A stretch of 64,000 bases of DNA from Candidatus Zixiibacteriota bacterium (GTDB lineage: Bacteria; Zixibacteria; MSB-5A5; GN15; JACZUZ01): contig JAJRPJ010000010.1 of NCBI GenBank assembly GCA_024280835.1, positions 62,001-126,000 on the forward strand, given 5' to 3'. The translations under genes were made by a program, and so were the position numbers. Shown here piece after piece: positions 9,007 through 17,730 of the stretch; position 1 is the first letter of the stretch, and each line of letters opens with the position of its first letter. The notes below the pieces were generated by a model. That model was given only the letters and a program-made list of their open reading frames with translations, had not been told where the DNA came from and searched no databases.

Positions 9007-9477
9007 AATAAATGTTGCCCCTTGGTGTAAGTGTGAGAGTAACCCGTTTCATATAAAACAAAGCAATTGTGAATTATGGAAATTGCTTGCATTAGAAGAA
9101 ACTTCCTATGGACATTCGATAATTGATTTCGCTGCGAGTGTCAAGCAAGGGTTTTGCGCTTCCAACTTATGTTTTGCTGGGTGGATGTTGCATTTGAACG
9201 ACTATCGAATCAACCACAAGGGGCGCTGACATAAAAACTTGACTCCGATTATAGATTATGTACATTTGATATTGGACCATCGGACGGGGGCGACCTACTT
9301 GGTTCTCAACGCAGGATGCACAGTGCAGATTGCATAGTGCGAGAGAGACTCTTTTGCTGGAGAGACGCCAAATGTGTGGTAGTAATCCCCCAATGAGCTA
9401 TAGTTGTAAGAAGAAGAATTAGATCTAATTGAGCTGATATTGGCTCTGGTTTCTAGATACATTTGTGGAGGAGTGTT
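9007..9477. other. Divergent intergenic region between haemoglobin and ferredoxin genes
   Basis: 471 nt without a convincing gene. It holds the inverted repeat at 9061-9088. It also holds a possible promoter TTGACT-16 nt-TACATT beginning near 9240, which would face the ferredoxin gene but leaves a leader of about 200 nt. Small ORFs here have no ribosome site or family resemblance. Confidence 0.5.
9061..9088. promoter_or_regulatory. Inverted repeat in the haemoglobin promoter region
   Basis: AAGCAATT, 12 nt, AATTGCTT: perfect eight-base arms, 55 nt upstream of the haemoglobin ATG. Spacing fits a dimeric repressor or activator site. It does not match an FNR box (TTGAT-N4-ATCAA). Confidence 0.4.
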
Positions 9478-9789
9478 ATGGCTTACCTGATTACTGATGA
9501 GTGCACTAATTGTGATAAGTGTGTTGATCCTTGCCCCAATGAAGCGATTTCTGAGGGTGATGATGTTTATATTATTGATCCGACGAAATGTACAGAATGT
9601 GTTGGACATTATGATGTCCCTCAATGCGCGGATGTTTGTCCAGTTGATTCCTGTATCACAGACCTTGAAAATATTGAACCAGAGATGACACTGCTGGAAC
9701 GCGCCAAATCGCTACATCCTGATAAGGAAATTCCTGCTAGCGACTATCCGACGCATTTCAAGAACTTTGAAATTTATAGGGGTGAGTAA
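9478..9789 (+). CDS. 2[4Fe-4S] ferredoxin of the YfhL type
   Basis: 103 residues. Two cluster-binding motifs are visible: CTNCDKCVDPCP at residues about 11-22, and CTECVGHYDVPQCADVCP at about 40-57. The second has the enlarged loop between its second and third cysteines seen in YfhL/Allochromatium-type ferredoxins, which have very low-potential clusters. The C-terminal 40 residues lack cysteines. ATG 9478 is chosen because GGAGGAG ends just upstream; an in-frame upstream start lacks a site. The stop overlaps the next gene's ATG (TAATG), so the two are translationally coupled. Confidence 0.92.
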   Translation: MAYLITDECTNCDKCVDPCPNEAISEGDDVYIIDPTKCTECVGHYDVPQCADVCPVDSCITDLENIEPEMTLLERAKSLHPDKEIPASDYPTHFKNFEIYRGE

Positions 9790-10295
9790 TGAGTGAAGGC
9801 CTACAGCTTTGCGCATTTGACAGCGCCGATACAATTGCGCTTTGGACAGTTGTCACTGACAATGTCATGGGCGGATTATCCGAAGGCGTTTTTGCGGCGG
9901 ACTCAGAGGGGACTGGACTATTTAGCGGTTCTGTTTCTCTGGAAAACAGTGGTGGTTTTGCCTCAGTGCGTAGTACCTCAGATCTCAAAGAGTGCGCGGG
10001 ATACACTGGCTTGCGGGTTAGTTTGCAAGGTGACGGCAAAAGCTATCAACTTCGAGCTCATAGAAAATCAGATGAAAGAGGTGAATCTTTCAAGCATGAT
10101 TTTTCGACAACCAATGGCGAGTGGATGCAGATTGATTTGCCATTTGCGGATTTTGTGCTCAGCGCACATGGTCAGTTAAAACCTGAAGCTGGTAAGATCG
10201 ATTCAGCTGAGATTCATCAGCTTAGTTTTCTAATTGCTGGCGGTCAGGCGGGAGAATTTTCGCTGAAGATTCGTAGTATTGAAGCTTATCGCTGA
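9789..10295 (+). CDS. CIA30 (NDUFAF1-like) family protein
   Basis: 168 residues matching the CIA30 domain. The signature VTDNVMGGLSEG near residue 22 is present, followed by GLFSGSVSLENSGGFASVR and the C-terminal LSFLIAGGQAGEFSLKI. CIA30 is a galactose-binding-like jelly-roll fold known from mitochondrial complex I assembly; bacterial roles are largely unknown. No signal peptide. The ATG overlaps the ferredoxin stop by one base, giving a two-gene operon that ends at the terminator at 10350. Pairing with a ferredoxin suggests a redox or assembly role, which is inference. Confidence 0.85.
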   Translation: MSEGLQLCAFDSADTIALWTVVTDNVMGGLSEGVFAADSEGTGLFSGSVSLENSGGFASVRSTSDLKECAGYTGLRVSLQGDGKSYQLRAHRKSDERGESFKHDFSTTNGEWMQIDLPFADFVLSAHGQLKPEAGKIDSAEIHQLSFLIAGGQAGEFSLKIRSIEAYR

Positions 10296-10349
10296 GGACG
10301 CTTTTTTTCGAATTAATTGCTCATAACGGGCTTGTACAATTAAAACTAT

Positions 10350-10397
10350 CCACGCACACACTTTGAGGAATCTCTCATAGTGTGTGCGTGGTTTTTT
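10350..10397 (+). terminator. Terminator between convergent CIA30 and S41 peptidase genes
   Basis: Twelve-base perfect arms CCACGCACACAC (10350-10361) and GTGTGTGCGTGG (10380-10391) are followed by TTTTTT. It serves the plus-strand operon. The minus strand lacks an obvious T-run, so the S41 gene may use it only weakly. Confidence 0.88.
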
Positions 10398-10414
10398 GTA
10401 CCTATTTCATAATT

Positions 10415-11821
10415 CTAGGATTGCGTGCGCATATTCATATCTTTACGGCCGTTGTCATAGGTACCTACCAATTTGTTTACTGTTCCGTCAAGCTCACGGA
10501 CGAACTGAATTCGGAAGTAGTCTAGCCCTTCAAGGCCGAACAAGTCGTCACCCATAGGGGTCAGCTTATATTTTGTTCTTCCGTCTCGTTGATAGTACAA
10601 TGATCCATTTTCAAAGGTTATTACTCTTGGTCCGAAGGCGCCTGTGTATAGCGATTCAGCCATTTCTTCGAGAGTTACTGGTTGTGTTTTAACCTGCAAG
10701 CCCTTGATGGCCCATTGCAAGCTAGCTTTATGTTCTTCGTCCTGGGCGCCCTTGGCGATTGCTCCTAAAGCATCAAGCATTGCGACATCAAGCGCTTCAT
10801 CGGCGGGGACCTTTATGTCTGGCTCGACACCAGTTCCTTCCCAATTTGTGCCAGATATTGGATTGATGGCGCGTCCAAAAGGTAAACGCATCTGGAAAAA
10901 GACTTTGTCTGTGATTCGGAAGAAATGGGACTCGACTGGGTGGGCGCCGCCGCCAGTTGTTTCTCCGACAATTGTCGCGCGTTTGAGATTCTTTAAATTG
11001 TAAGTAAACTCTTCTGCAGCTGAGAATGTGCCACGGCTGGTTAGGACATAGACTGGTGTCTCTACCATTTTGGGGCCTTGAACACTTGCGCTTGTCCAGA
11101 ATTGCATGATGCTATCAGTTTTTCTGACATAGAAACTGTTGATATGTGTCGGGTCTTCCAATAAATAGCTCGTCAAGAGTTGGATCATGCGTGGGGAACC
11201 ACCACCGTTATTGCGTAGGTCAAATATGATAGCGTCACTATTAGAAAGGAAATTCATTGCCGCGACAGCTGTGGGGCCAGCGAATGAAGCATGCATGAAT
11301 CCGCGTAGGTCGAGGTAGCCTATATTACCTGGCAGAATCTCCAGTTTCTTGAATCCATAATTGGATCGGCGCAGACTTTCCATCTGTTTACGTTGAAAGT
11401 TTTCCTGCTCCTCGGGATTCTCTTCAAGCATGGCTGAATAATCCTCCGGTGGCATGTCTCTTAGTCCCAAGTGTAAGTCATGACTTACACCTTGGAGGTC
11501 TTCTGTCAGGACTTGAGTAAATTCCTCTAGTGACGTGATTTTCTTGTACTTGCCCTTCTTGAAGTTCTTGCGGATTTGTTTTTCCATGTCTTTGGCCACT
11601 TCAGGAAAGACATAGACTGTATTGAGAGCTTCGGTGAGACTGTCGATGATGTCGGATTGATTGTCTTTTGTGATTCGAACTGTCTCATCGGCGCCCATGG
11701 ATTGGGCTGAGATACTGATTGAAGTGGAAGTCAGAGTCAGTAGTGTCACTACTGTCATTATTGCCATCATTTTTATAGTGAGCGCTACCGGAGTGTCGTT
11801 TGTTTTGATTTGCAAATTCAT
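10415..11821 (-). CDS. S41 family (IRBP/Tsp-like) serine peptidase
   Basis: 468 residues with a signal or anchor helix (about 17-40). An N-terminal S41_N-like helical domain (about 50-140) is followed by the protease domain. The nucleophile is Ser267 in LTSRGTFSAAEEF, and IIFDLRNNGGGSP (about 198-210) and GETTGGGAH match the family. GTNWEGTGVEPDIKVPADEAL resembles IRBP/retinol-binding S41 enzymes without a PDZ domain. The C-terminal 100 residues form an extra domain. It is likely periplasmic; the substrate is unknown. Its start is 12 nt after the stop of the MarR-GNAT gene, so they form an operon and the regulator may control the peptidase. Confidence 0.85.
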   Translation of the reverse strand: MNLQIKTNDTPVALTIKMMAIMTVVTLLTLTSTSISISAQSMGADETVRITKDNQSDIIDSLTEALNTVYVFPEVAKDMEKQIRKNFKKGKYKKITSLEEFTQVLTEDLQGVSHDLHLGLRDMPPEDYSAMLEENPEEQENFQRKQMESLRRSNYGFKKLEILPGNIGYLDLRGFMHASFAGPTAVAAMNFLSNSDAIIFDLRNNGGGSPRMIQLLTSYLLEDPTHINSFYVRKTDSIMQFWTSASVQGPKMVETPVYVLTSRGTFSAAEEFTYNLKNLKRATIVGETTGGGAHPVESHFFRITDKVFFQMRLPFGRAINPISGTNWEGTGVEPDIKVPADEALDVAMLDALGAIAKGAQDEEHKASLQWAIKGLQVKTQPVTLEEMAESLYTGAFGPRVITFENGSLYYQRDGRTKYKLTPMGDDLFGLEGLDYFRIQFVRELDGTVNKLVGTYDNGRKDMNMRTQS

Positions 11822-11833
11822 GTTCTGCCTCTG

Positions 11834-12862
11834 TTAGATTTTCTTTCGGGATTTACTGCGTTTACGTACTCTTAGTTTCAATTCCATCACTACGGTTGCG
11901 CGTTCGTATTTTTCGGCGCCGTATTTAGTATTATCAGTATGTTTAAATCCGAGTTTGCTGTATAAGCCGATGGCTGTATCGAGCGAATGATGTGTCAGTA
12001 GAAAGATATTCTTTGCGCCGAGGTCATTTGCGCGGGCGATTATCGCTTCGCCTAGGGCGCGGCCTAGTCCATAGCCTTGATATTTGGGGCTAACTGCCAT
12101 TTTGGAAAGTTCATATTCGGAGTCATTATATTTTATCAACGCGCATGTTCCAGCGACTTCCTTGCCGACTAGAGCGTAGAGAATTGCTCCGCCTCGACGA
12201 ATTATTTTTCCGTTAGGGTCAGAGAGGTAGGTTTCGTCAATCGGCTCGACTTTAAAGAAGGCCTTTATCCATTCAAGGTTTAGCGCCTTGAAATGTTTCT
12301 TGTAGGCTGGACGATAGTCGACAATTTGCACAGTAGGTAATTCGTCACCTTTCTTGCCAGAAAGGACTCTGTCATACATGCTCAGGCGGTTAAGACTCTT
12401 TTCTATTTTCGATAAGGCGCCCAAGAAATCTATTTCAGTTTCATCAAGTAGCTCCGAGGTGGCTCGGCGAATTTCTTTCCAGATAGGTTGCAGTTCCCCA
12501 ACCAGCGCTTTGCCCTTTATAGTTAGCGAGAGAAGTCGTCGACGCTCGTCTTTACGGTCTCGGGTTGATTTCACCAGCCCCGCTTGGCTCATCTCCGCGG
12601 CAGTGTGATTAATTGCGACATGGGATATTCCTAAGGAATCAGCTAAACCAGTTATCGAGTTGGGAGAGTCTTTGGCCAAAGTATACAACAGGGAAAACCA
12701 ACGGGCCTCAAAATCTATATCTAACTCAGCATAGACTTTTGAGACATCACGCATCAATCTGTCGCTGAGTCGTCTTAATCGACTAGCCAATCCCAACTCA
12801 CCGATTGTGAGAAGAGCGTCTTTTCCTGTTTGCTTCTTCTTAGATTTGCGTTTGGTCACCAT
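11834..12862 (-). CDS. MarR-type regulator fused to a GNAT acetyltransferase
   Basis: 342 residues. Residues about 20-165 are a MarR winged helix (SITGLADSLGISHVAINHTAAEM is the helix-turn-helix part; DRKDERRRLLSLT the wing). Residues about 180-330 are a GNAT domain with VSPKYQGYGLGRALGE as the acetyl-CoA loop and a C-terminal ALGLYSKLGFKH-like segment (AIGLYSKLGFKH). Both ends are lysine-rich. MarR-GNAT fusions are known and may couple acetyl-CoA or an acetyl acceptor to DNA binding. The palindrome at 12900-12915, 38 nt upstream, is a likely autoregulatory operator. First gene of an operon with the S41 peptidase. Confidence 0.88.
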   Translation of the reverse strand: MVTKRKSKKKQTGKDALLTIGELGLASRLRRLSDRLMRDVSKVYAELDIDFEARWFSLLYTLAKDSPNSITGLADSLGISHVAINHTAAEMSQAGLVKSTRDRKDERRRLLSLTIKGKALVGELQPIWKEIRRATSELLDETEIDFLGALSKIEKSLNRLSMYDRVLSGKKGDELPTVQIVDYRPAYKKHFKALNLEWIKAFFKVEPIDETYLSDPNGKIIRRGGAILYALVGKEVAGTCALIKYNDSEYELSKMAVSPKYQGYGLGRALGEAIIARANDLGAKNIFLLTHHSLDTAIGLYSKLGFKHTDNTKYGAEKYERATVVMELKLRVRKRSKSRKKI

Positions 12863-12899
12863 GATTATTTGTACCTCATAATTGTTTAGACGTATTATT

Positions 12900-12915
12900 A
12901 TGTAATAAGTTACAT
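12900..12915. promoter_or_regulatory. Probable MarR operator
   Basis: ATGTAA-TAAG-TTACAT: perfect six-base arms with a four-base centre, 38 nt upstream of the MarR-GNAT start. The size and symmetry fit a MarR dimer site, and MarR proteins commonly repress their own operon. Confidence 0.55.
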
Positions 12916-13018
12916 TGTTTATTTGGGGATGTCAAAGGGCTAGAAAAACAGCCAAAGGTAAATTGAACTGTAATGGGGCCGCATGTATATGATGAGGATG
13001 GGTTTGTGGGAAATTATG

Positions 13019-13585
13019 CTAGCGTTGATTGTTTTCGGACCATGTGTATTCTAGCCATTTTGCGATACGCAAGGCTTCGTCGACACCTTTGATTTTTGAT
13101 ACGACATGCAGCGCTCCGTCGATACCCGAGCAGAGCCCACCAGAGGTGACAACTCGGCCGTTGTCCACCCAGCGTTTGTCAGTGACGATTGTAACATTGG
13201 GTGCGTACTCTTCCAAGTCTTTGTAGTAGTTATGATGGGTTGTAGCCGACAATCCGTCGAGCAAACCTGCGCGTCCGATTTCTACAGCTCCGCAACAAAT
13301 TGAGAGAACGTGCTCAACTTCAGCGCCGTATTGTCTTAGCCATTCGATTTCACCAGAGTTCACAGGCTCACTAAACTCACGTCCACCTGGAATCACTATT
13401 ATATCAGGTTTGGGATGTTCAACGAGTGAGTATTTCGGAGTTACCTTTAACCCTAAGGAAGTTTCCAGAGTAGCTTTTGAGCTAGCTACAGTGAAGACAT
13501 TAAAACCGGCCTGACCAAAAACTTCGAAGGGGGCGGCGAAATCCATGATCTGCACATTCGGAAAAATTAGGATGGCAACGTTCAA
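13019..13585 (-). CDS. DJ-1/PfpI family protein
   Basis: 188 residues with the DJ-1/PfpI (glutamine amidotransferase-like) fold. The start NVAILIFPNVQIMDFAAPFEVF and the nucleophile elbow SICCGA with Cys97 resemble the isonitrile hydratase/transcription-regulator-like branch (GATase1 of AraC regulators) rather than the chaperone DJ-1 branch. No DNA-binding domain is attached. The start appears to be TTG at 13585 with AAGGA about 8 nt upstream; no ATG is available nearby. Substrate unknown. Apparently a single gene. Confidence 0.82.
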   Translation of the reverse strand: MNVAILIFPNVQIMDFAAPFEVFGQAGFNVFTVASSKATLETSLGLKVTPKYSLVEHPKPDIIVIPGGREFSEPVNSGEIEWLRQYGAEVEHVLSICCGAVEIGRAGLLDGLSATTHHNYYKDLEEYAPNVTIVTDKRWVDNGRVVTSGGLCSGIDGALHVVSKIKGVDEALRIAKWLEYTWSENNQR

Positions 13586-14161
13586 AGTATTTTCCTTATT
13601 ACTCTTTTCTCTTTATTCTTAGCCAATGTCGCTACTCTAGCCCATCGGGTGATTTACCTTAGTTGGGAAGATATACTCACTCAGTGGTTTTTACCAGAGA
13701 AGATGTCTCGGAACACTCTTAACAGTAGGATAATTGCAGAGGTAGCGCTTTGGCATGACGCCACACATGGATATTCCGATAAGCATATTGTCGAGGTTGA
13801 TGTCTTCAATAAAATCATGTGTGAGGTTGGCCTAAGCGATGCTCGACGGTTTCCGGAATATTCACTGAGTTGAACATATATAACAGCCCTACTTAAGAAA
13901 AGGTGTTGGGATTTGTTCAATATACTTAAGGTTGAATCACCGTTGGTTGCGTCACTGGATTGTTTGTTGCCATGAGGCCGATCGTCAAGCGGCAAGGAGT
14001 CGGGAATCTGGAATCGTGATGTGGCGCCAAGTGCAACTTACGCAAAAACTGTCTTACCTGATAGAGTTGTTCTGGATGGCTTACAACGAGGGGGGAACAA
14101 AAAATCCTTCAGTAAGGAAACCTTCACGAACCGTGACACATGTGGTTTTTGTCAAGCACAA

Positions 14162-14241
14162 TAGTCAGCGCCAACTAGTTGTTTCAAATGTGTTGTGTTT
14201 CCCAAGACAGTAGTCAACCCCCGTTGATTGTTTCAAATATG
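14162..14241. repeat. Two-copy imperfect tandem repeat
   Basis: Two 31-nt units (14162-14192 and 14211-14241) begin TAGTCA and end TTGTTTCAAAT, agree at about 23 of 31 positions and are spaced by 49 nt. Similarity extends upstream of each unit. They lie about 200 nt before the barrel gene. Confidence 0.5.
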
Positions 14242-14334
14242 ATTATCACTACAGTGACTGTCATAACGTCCTGATTGGCAATCTCTTCGGTTGAGATTGG
14301 TACCCCTTGCATCATCGGAAGCGAAAGTTTTTTA

Positions 14335-14363
14335 TTAAACTGGGCACAATGTGCCCAGTTTAA
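14335..14363. promoter_or_regulatory. 29-bp perfect palindrome upstream of the barrel-YfiR-sensor module
   Basis: Fourteen-base arms TTAAACTGGGCACA and TGTGCCCAGTTTAA about a single central A. It ends 82 nt upstream of the ATG at 14446. There is no T-run on either side in the right place, so an operator or RNA hairpin is more likely than a terminator. The core GCACA-N-TGTGC resembles the palindrome before the second module (18032-18044). Confidence 0.5.
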
Positions 14364-14445
14364 TGTTAAGCGCGAAAATCTACTGCCGACACTGGTATTG
14401 AAACTCATGTATCATATCTAATTGTTTTGGAACAGGGGGCATAAG

Positions 14446-15522
14446 ATGATGCGCAATGCATTCTCAGCCAAATCGATTGTACTAGTTACATCGATTTGCA
14501 TTTTGTCAATAGGGAGTATCGTGAGAGCCGGAGAGTCTGGGCAAAGCGGTAGTAATCTTTCAGAGTGGAGTTTTGAAGATCTCACGACATACAAGTTGAA
14601 AGGGCTTGATGTCATGGGAGCACACACACACCACAAAGGTGAATGGATGGTTGGATATCAACTCATGTCAATGAGCATGAATGGAAACGTTGATGGGACC
14701 GCTGACCTTAGTCTCTCAACTGTGTTCAATAGTGGCTACAGAATGTCTCCGACGAAAATGCATATGAATATGAATATGGTTGACATCATGTATGCGCCTA
14801 GTGACGCCACATCGTTGATGCTGATGATTCCTTACATTACAAAATCGATGGACATTGAGTTGTCTCCAATGATGGGCGGAGGGAGTTTTAGAACCGAATC
14901 CCAAGGAATCGGAGACATTTCCTTTTGGGTAATCCAAACGGTTATGGAGCGGGGAGAACATCGCCTGCTTCTGACACCAGGAGTTTCAATTCCAACTGGT
15001 TCGATCAAACAGACAGACTTTTCGGCGAACCCGATGATGGGTGAGCAACAGTTACCTTATCCGATGCAGATCGGATCTGGTTCATTTCGTTTCCACCCTT
15101 CTATTACATATCTAGGAGAATTTGAGAGTTGGAATGTTGGTGTGAAGTTTGGCGGGTCAGCGAGTACAGGTGAAAATCAAATTGGCTACAAGGCAGGTTC
15201 AGAGCTGAAGCTCAATACTTGGGTTGGAGTGCGTGCAACGGATTGGTTCAGTCCTTCGCTTTCAATAGAGAGCAATGTGATTGGTGATATTGTCGGAAAC
15301 GACCCTTTACTCAATCCGATGATGACACCAACGGCAGATCCAAAACTGCGTTCAGGTTCTACGTCTCGGGCTATGGTGGGGCTCAATTTCTTGGGGCAAT
15401 CAGGTATCTTGGAGAATCAAAGACTCGTGTTCGAGGCAGGAGCGCCATTCTATCAATCACTTGATGGGCCAGCGTTGGAAACAGACTGGGTAGTAAAGTT
15501 TAGACTTGCGAGGACATTCTAA
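14446..15522 (+). CDS. Met/His-rich outer-membrane barrel, transporter-like
   Basis: 358 residues. Signal peptide (about 5-27, ending IVRAGE). The mature start has VMGAHTHHKGEWMVGYQLM followed by MSMSMNGNVDGT, then MHMNMNMVDIMYAPSD. This methionine- and histidine-rich pattern belongs to a family of barrel 'transporters' often seen with copper or heavy-metal resistance genes. TADPKLRSGS and the end LDGPALETDW also match that family. Methionine clusters suggest Cu(I) or Ag(I) exposure, but no metal ATPase or efflux gene is nearby, so metal handling is inference. ATG 14446 is chosen for AGGGGG just upstream. The next gene starts 1 nt after the stop, so it is translationally coupled to a YfiR-like protein. 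Confidence 0.78.
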   Translation: MMRNAFSAKSIVLVTSICILSIGSIVRAGESGQSGSNLSEWSFEDLTTYKLKGLDVMGAHTHHKGEWMVGYQLMSMSMNGNVDGTADLSLSTVFNSGYRMSPTKMHMNMNMVDIMYAPSDATSLMLMIPYITKSMDIELSPMMGGGSFRTESQGIGDISFWVIQTVMERGEHRLLLTPGVSIPTGSIKQTDFSANPMMGEQQLPYPMQIGSGSFRFHPSITYLGEFESWNVGVKFGGSASTGENQIGYKAGSELKLNTWVGVRATDWFSPSLSIESNVIGDIVGNDPLLNPMMTPTADPKLRSGSTSRAMVGLNFLGQSGILENQRLVFEAGAPFYQSLDGPALETDWVVKFRLARTF

Positions 15523-15523
15523 G

Positions 15524-16072
15524 ATGAGAAAATACAATTTTCAAATAAAAGTAATTGTGGGATTGGCTTTGGCCGTCGCATTGGCGGTCGTGGTGACAAA
15601 TCCACTTGCTGTAGCTAAAGACGCCAAACTATCAGAATCTCAAATTAAGGCAGGCCTGCTTGTCAAAATCATCCAGAATACGAGTTGGGAGTCTCGTCCA
15701 GGTGCAGAGCCGATAGTGGTTGGAGTTCTTGGGGCAGATCCTTTCAAAGGCGCTCTTGAGGAAATGGTTTCCCAAGCAAAGCAGCCGATCTCTGTATTGA
15801 AGTCAGATATCCTAGACAAATTGTCAGGTTGTAATGTTGTCTATGTATCTTCATCGATGGACGGTAAGGATGTAGATATCTTCGGTGGACTCCTAGGGGC
15901 CGATGTGTTGATAGTGGGAGAGTCGGACGGATTTGCCAAGAACGGTGGCACGGTAGAGTTTTTCGTGAAGAACAATCAAGTCAAATTCAAGGTAAATGTC
16001 AAAAAGTACAAATCCTTGAAGTTGCGTTTCAGTCCTCAGCTACTTAAGGCAGCAGGAAAAGTCGGGAAATAA
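15524..16072 (+). CDS. YfiR-like (DUF4154) periplasmic protein
   Basis: 182 residues. Signal peptide (about 8-32, ending AVAKD). The mature part matches YfiR/DUF4154: SQIKAGLLVKIIQNTSWES at the start, then VVGVLGADPF, GCNVVYVSSS, the paired VLIVGESDGFAKNGGTVEF, and a C-terminal LRFSPQLLKAA. In Pseudomonas, YfiR is a periplasmic inhibitor of the membrane diguanylate cyclase YfiN, released by envelope or redox signals. Here the partner is probably the HAMP sensor that follows. The two conserved disulphide cysteines of YfiR are not evident; one cysteine (GCNVVY) remains. It starts 1 nt after the barrel gene. Confidence 0.85.
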   Translation: MRKYNFQIKVIVGLALAVALAVVVTNPLAVAKDAKLSESQIKAGLLVKIIQNTSWESRPGAEPIVVGVLGADPFKGALEEMVSQAKQPISVLKSDILDKLSGCNVVYVSSSMDGKDVDIFGGLLGADVLIVGESDGFAKNGGTVEFFVKNNQVKFKVNVKKYKSLKLRFSPQLLKAAGKVGK

Positions 16073-16108
16073 GTATCCGACTAGATTCATTGGGATAAGG
16101 AACATTCT

Positions 16109-17730
16109 ATGACGATAAAGTATAAAATTTTGGTCATTTGCATGATGTCTTGTATTGTAGGCCTGTTTGCTGTGACAGGTGTCATACTTTCGTATGAGAC
16201 TGAAGTACTACGAGAAAGCCATTACGAAATAAACCAATCCATAACCGATGTTACTGCTTTGAACATTGTGGGGTCGGTGGAGTTTGATGACCAAGAATCC
16301 GCCAAGGAGCTAATGGAGGGTTTGTCAACTCACGAAGCCATCCAACGAGCTGTTCTAGTTACAACCGGCGGCGATATTTTCGCTTCATTTTCGCGAGATA
16401 AAAGCAAGGCGGGATTTGGCGATCTGGTGTCGCAAGTAGATAGCACTAGGACCGAAGATATGCTAATTGTAGTTGCGCCTGTCGGTGAAGATGGATCTCC
16501 CGTTGGCCGCATCGTAGTTGAAGCTTCTTTGGCCGAATTGGACGAATTCTTTCTTGACCAAGTATTTAGAGCTGCGCTCACTATGCTTGGTGCGCTTATA
16601 GTTGCGATGGCTCTTGCGTTGACAATGCAGAAAAAAATCACTCGACCGATTCTGCGAGTAGTAGACTTCGCAGAAAGTGTGCGCGAAAACCTAACAAAGA
16701 GTAGCGCATTGGTCAATCAGGTATCGCAGCTTGACCTAACCAACGAGTTTTCTCACCAAAGTATTGAGAATCTTTCGGTCTCAACCAATGACGAGGTAGG
16801 AGCGTTAACCGAAGCAATCAATAGTGCAAATTTGGCAGAACAGCAAATCGGCTCTTCGATGGGTAGTATGCGTTTGAATCTCAGCGCAATAATGGAAGAA
16901 CTCAAAATGGGCGCTAGCATGTCTTTGACGACAGCCCAACAAATGAGCCAAATTGCAGAAGAGAACGCCGAAGCAGCCAAACAGCAGTCCAATGAGATCG
17001 TTTTGGTTTCTGAGTCCATAGAGGCTGTATCAAAGAGTGTGTCTCAGGCGGTGTCTGACGCAACAGAGGTTTCGACGATTGCTGACCAAGCGTTAGAGAC
17101 CGCTACCAGAGGTTCTGGGTCAGTTCAAGATGTGCTCAGCGGGATGGTGCGTATCTCTGAGGGAGTTACAAACGCAAGTCTTGAGATTCAAAGTCTTTCG
17201 AAAGCAACGGATGAAATTTCAGAAGTTATTGTCGCAATTGAAAAAGTTGCGGACCAAACAAATCTCCTCGCTTTGAACGCGGCAATAGAAGCTGCGCGAG
17301 CTGGCGAGTCAGGACGAGGATTTGCGGTTGTTGCAGACGAAGTTCGTAAGCTTGCGGAAGAATGTTCTCTTGCTACGGAAAAGTTGCAACGATGCTTGAA
17401 GGATTTCGCACTGCGACTTTTGAAGTCGTGAGCGCAATTGAGAGTGGAGCGAATGAGGCTCAAAACGGCGCCAAATTGGCGGAAGGGGCTGATTCGGCAT
17501 TCAAGGACATAATGTCATACATTGAAAGAATAACTCAATGCACTCACAGTTTGAAAGAATCCGCAGACAGCAACGCCGAGATTTCCAGAGAGACTCTAAA
17601 AAGTGTCGGTCTAGTAACAGACGCCATCCATAATGTTTCGGCGTCGGCAGACCAAGCATCGAAGCTCTCAAATGCGGTGAAACAGCAATCCATCGATCAC
17701 ATATCCTTGGTTGACAAGTTCAAGCTATAG
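16109..17730 (+). pseudogene. HAMP / methyl-accepting chemotaxis-type sensor, interrupted by a -1 frameshift
   Basis: Two frames together give a chemoreceptor of about 540 residues. TM1 at about 5-27, a small periplasmic domain (30-150), TM2 (about 152-173), HAMP, then a long coiled-coil signalling domain with the tip [20 protein letters not shown] and [17 protein letters not shown]. Just past the tip the frame breaks. The first frame ends at 17431, while the continuing heptad pattern ([19 protein letters not shown]) is in the other frame to 17730. Adding one A to AAAA at 17379-17382 restores perfect register. Either a real indel, an assembly error or -1 slippage on GGAAAAG. It is 36 nt after the yfiR-like gene. 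No CheA/CheW is in the window; the receptor may signal with YfiR. Confidence 0.85.

Larger units (their letters stand above)
13586..14445. other. Long intergenic region upstream of the first barrel/sensor module
   Basis: 860 nt with no supported gene; a 74-codon frame at 13649-13873 lacks a ribosome site. It contains an imperfect 49-nt tandem repeat (about 14145-14241) and a 29-bp perfect palindrome (14335-14363). Both lie before the gene at 14446 and look regulatory. Confidence 0.5.

Noticed and set aside
13649-13873. 74-codon plus-strand frame
   Set aside because: Starts at a GTG without a ribosome site, no family resemblance; kept only as part of the gene-free region.
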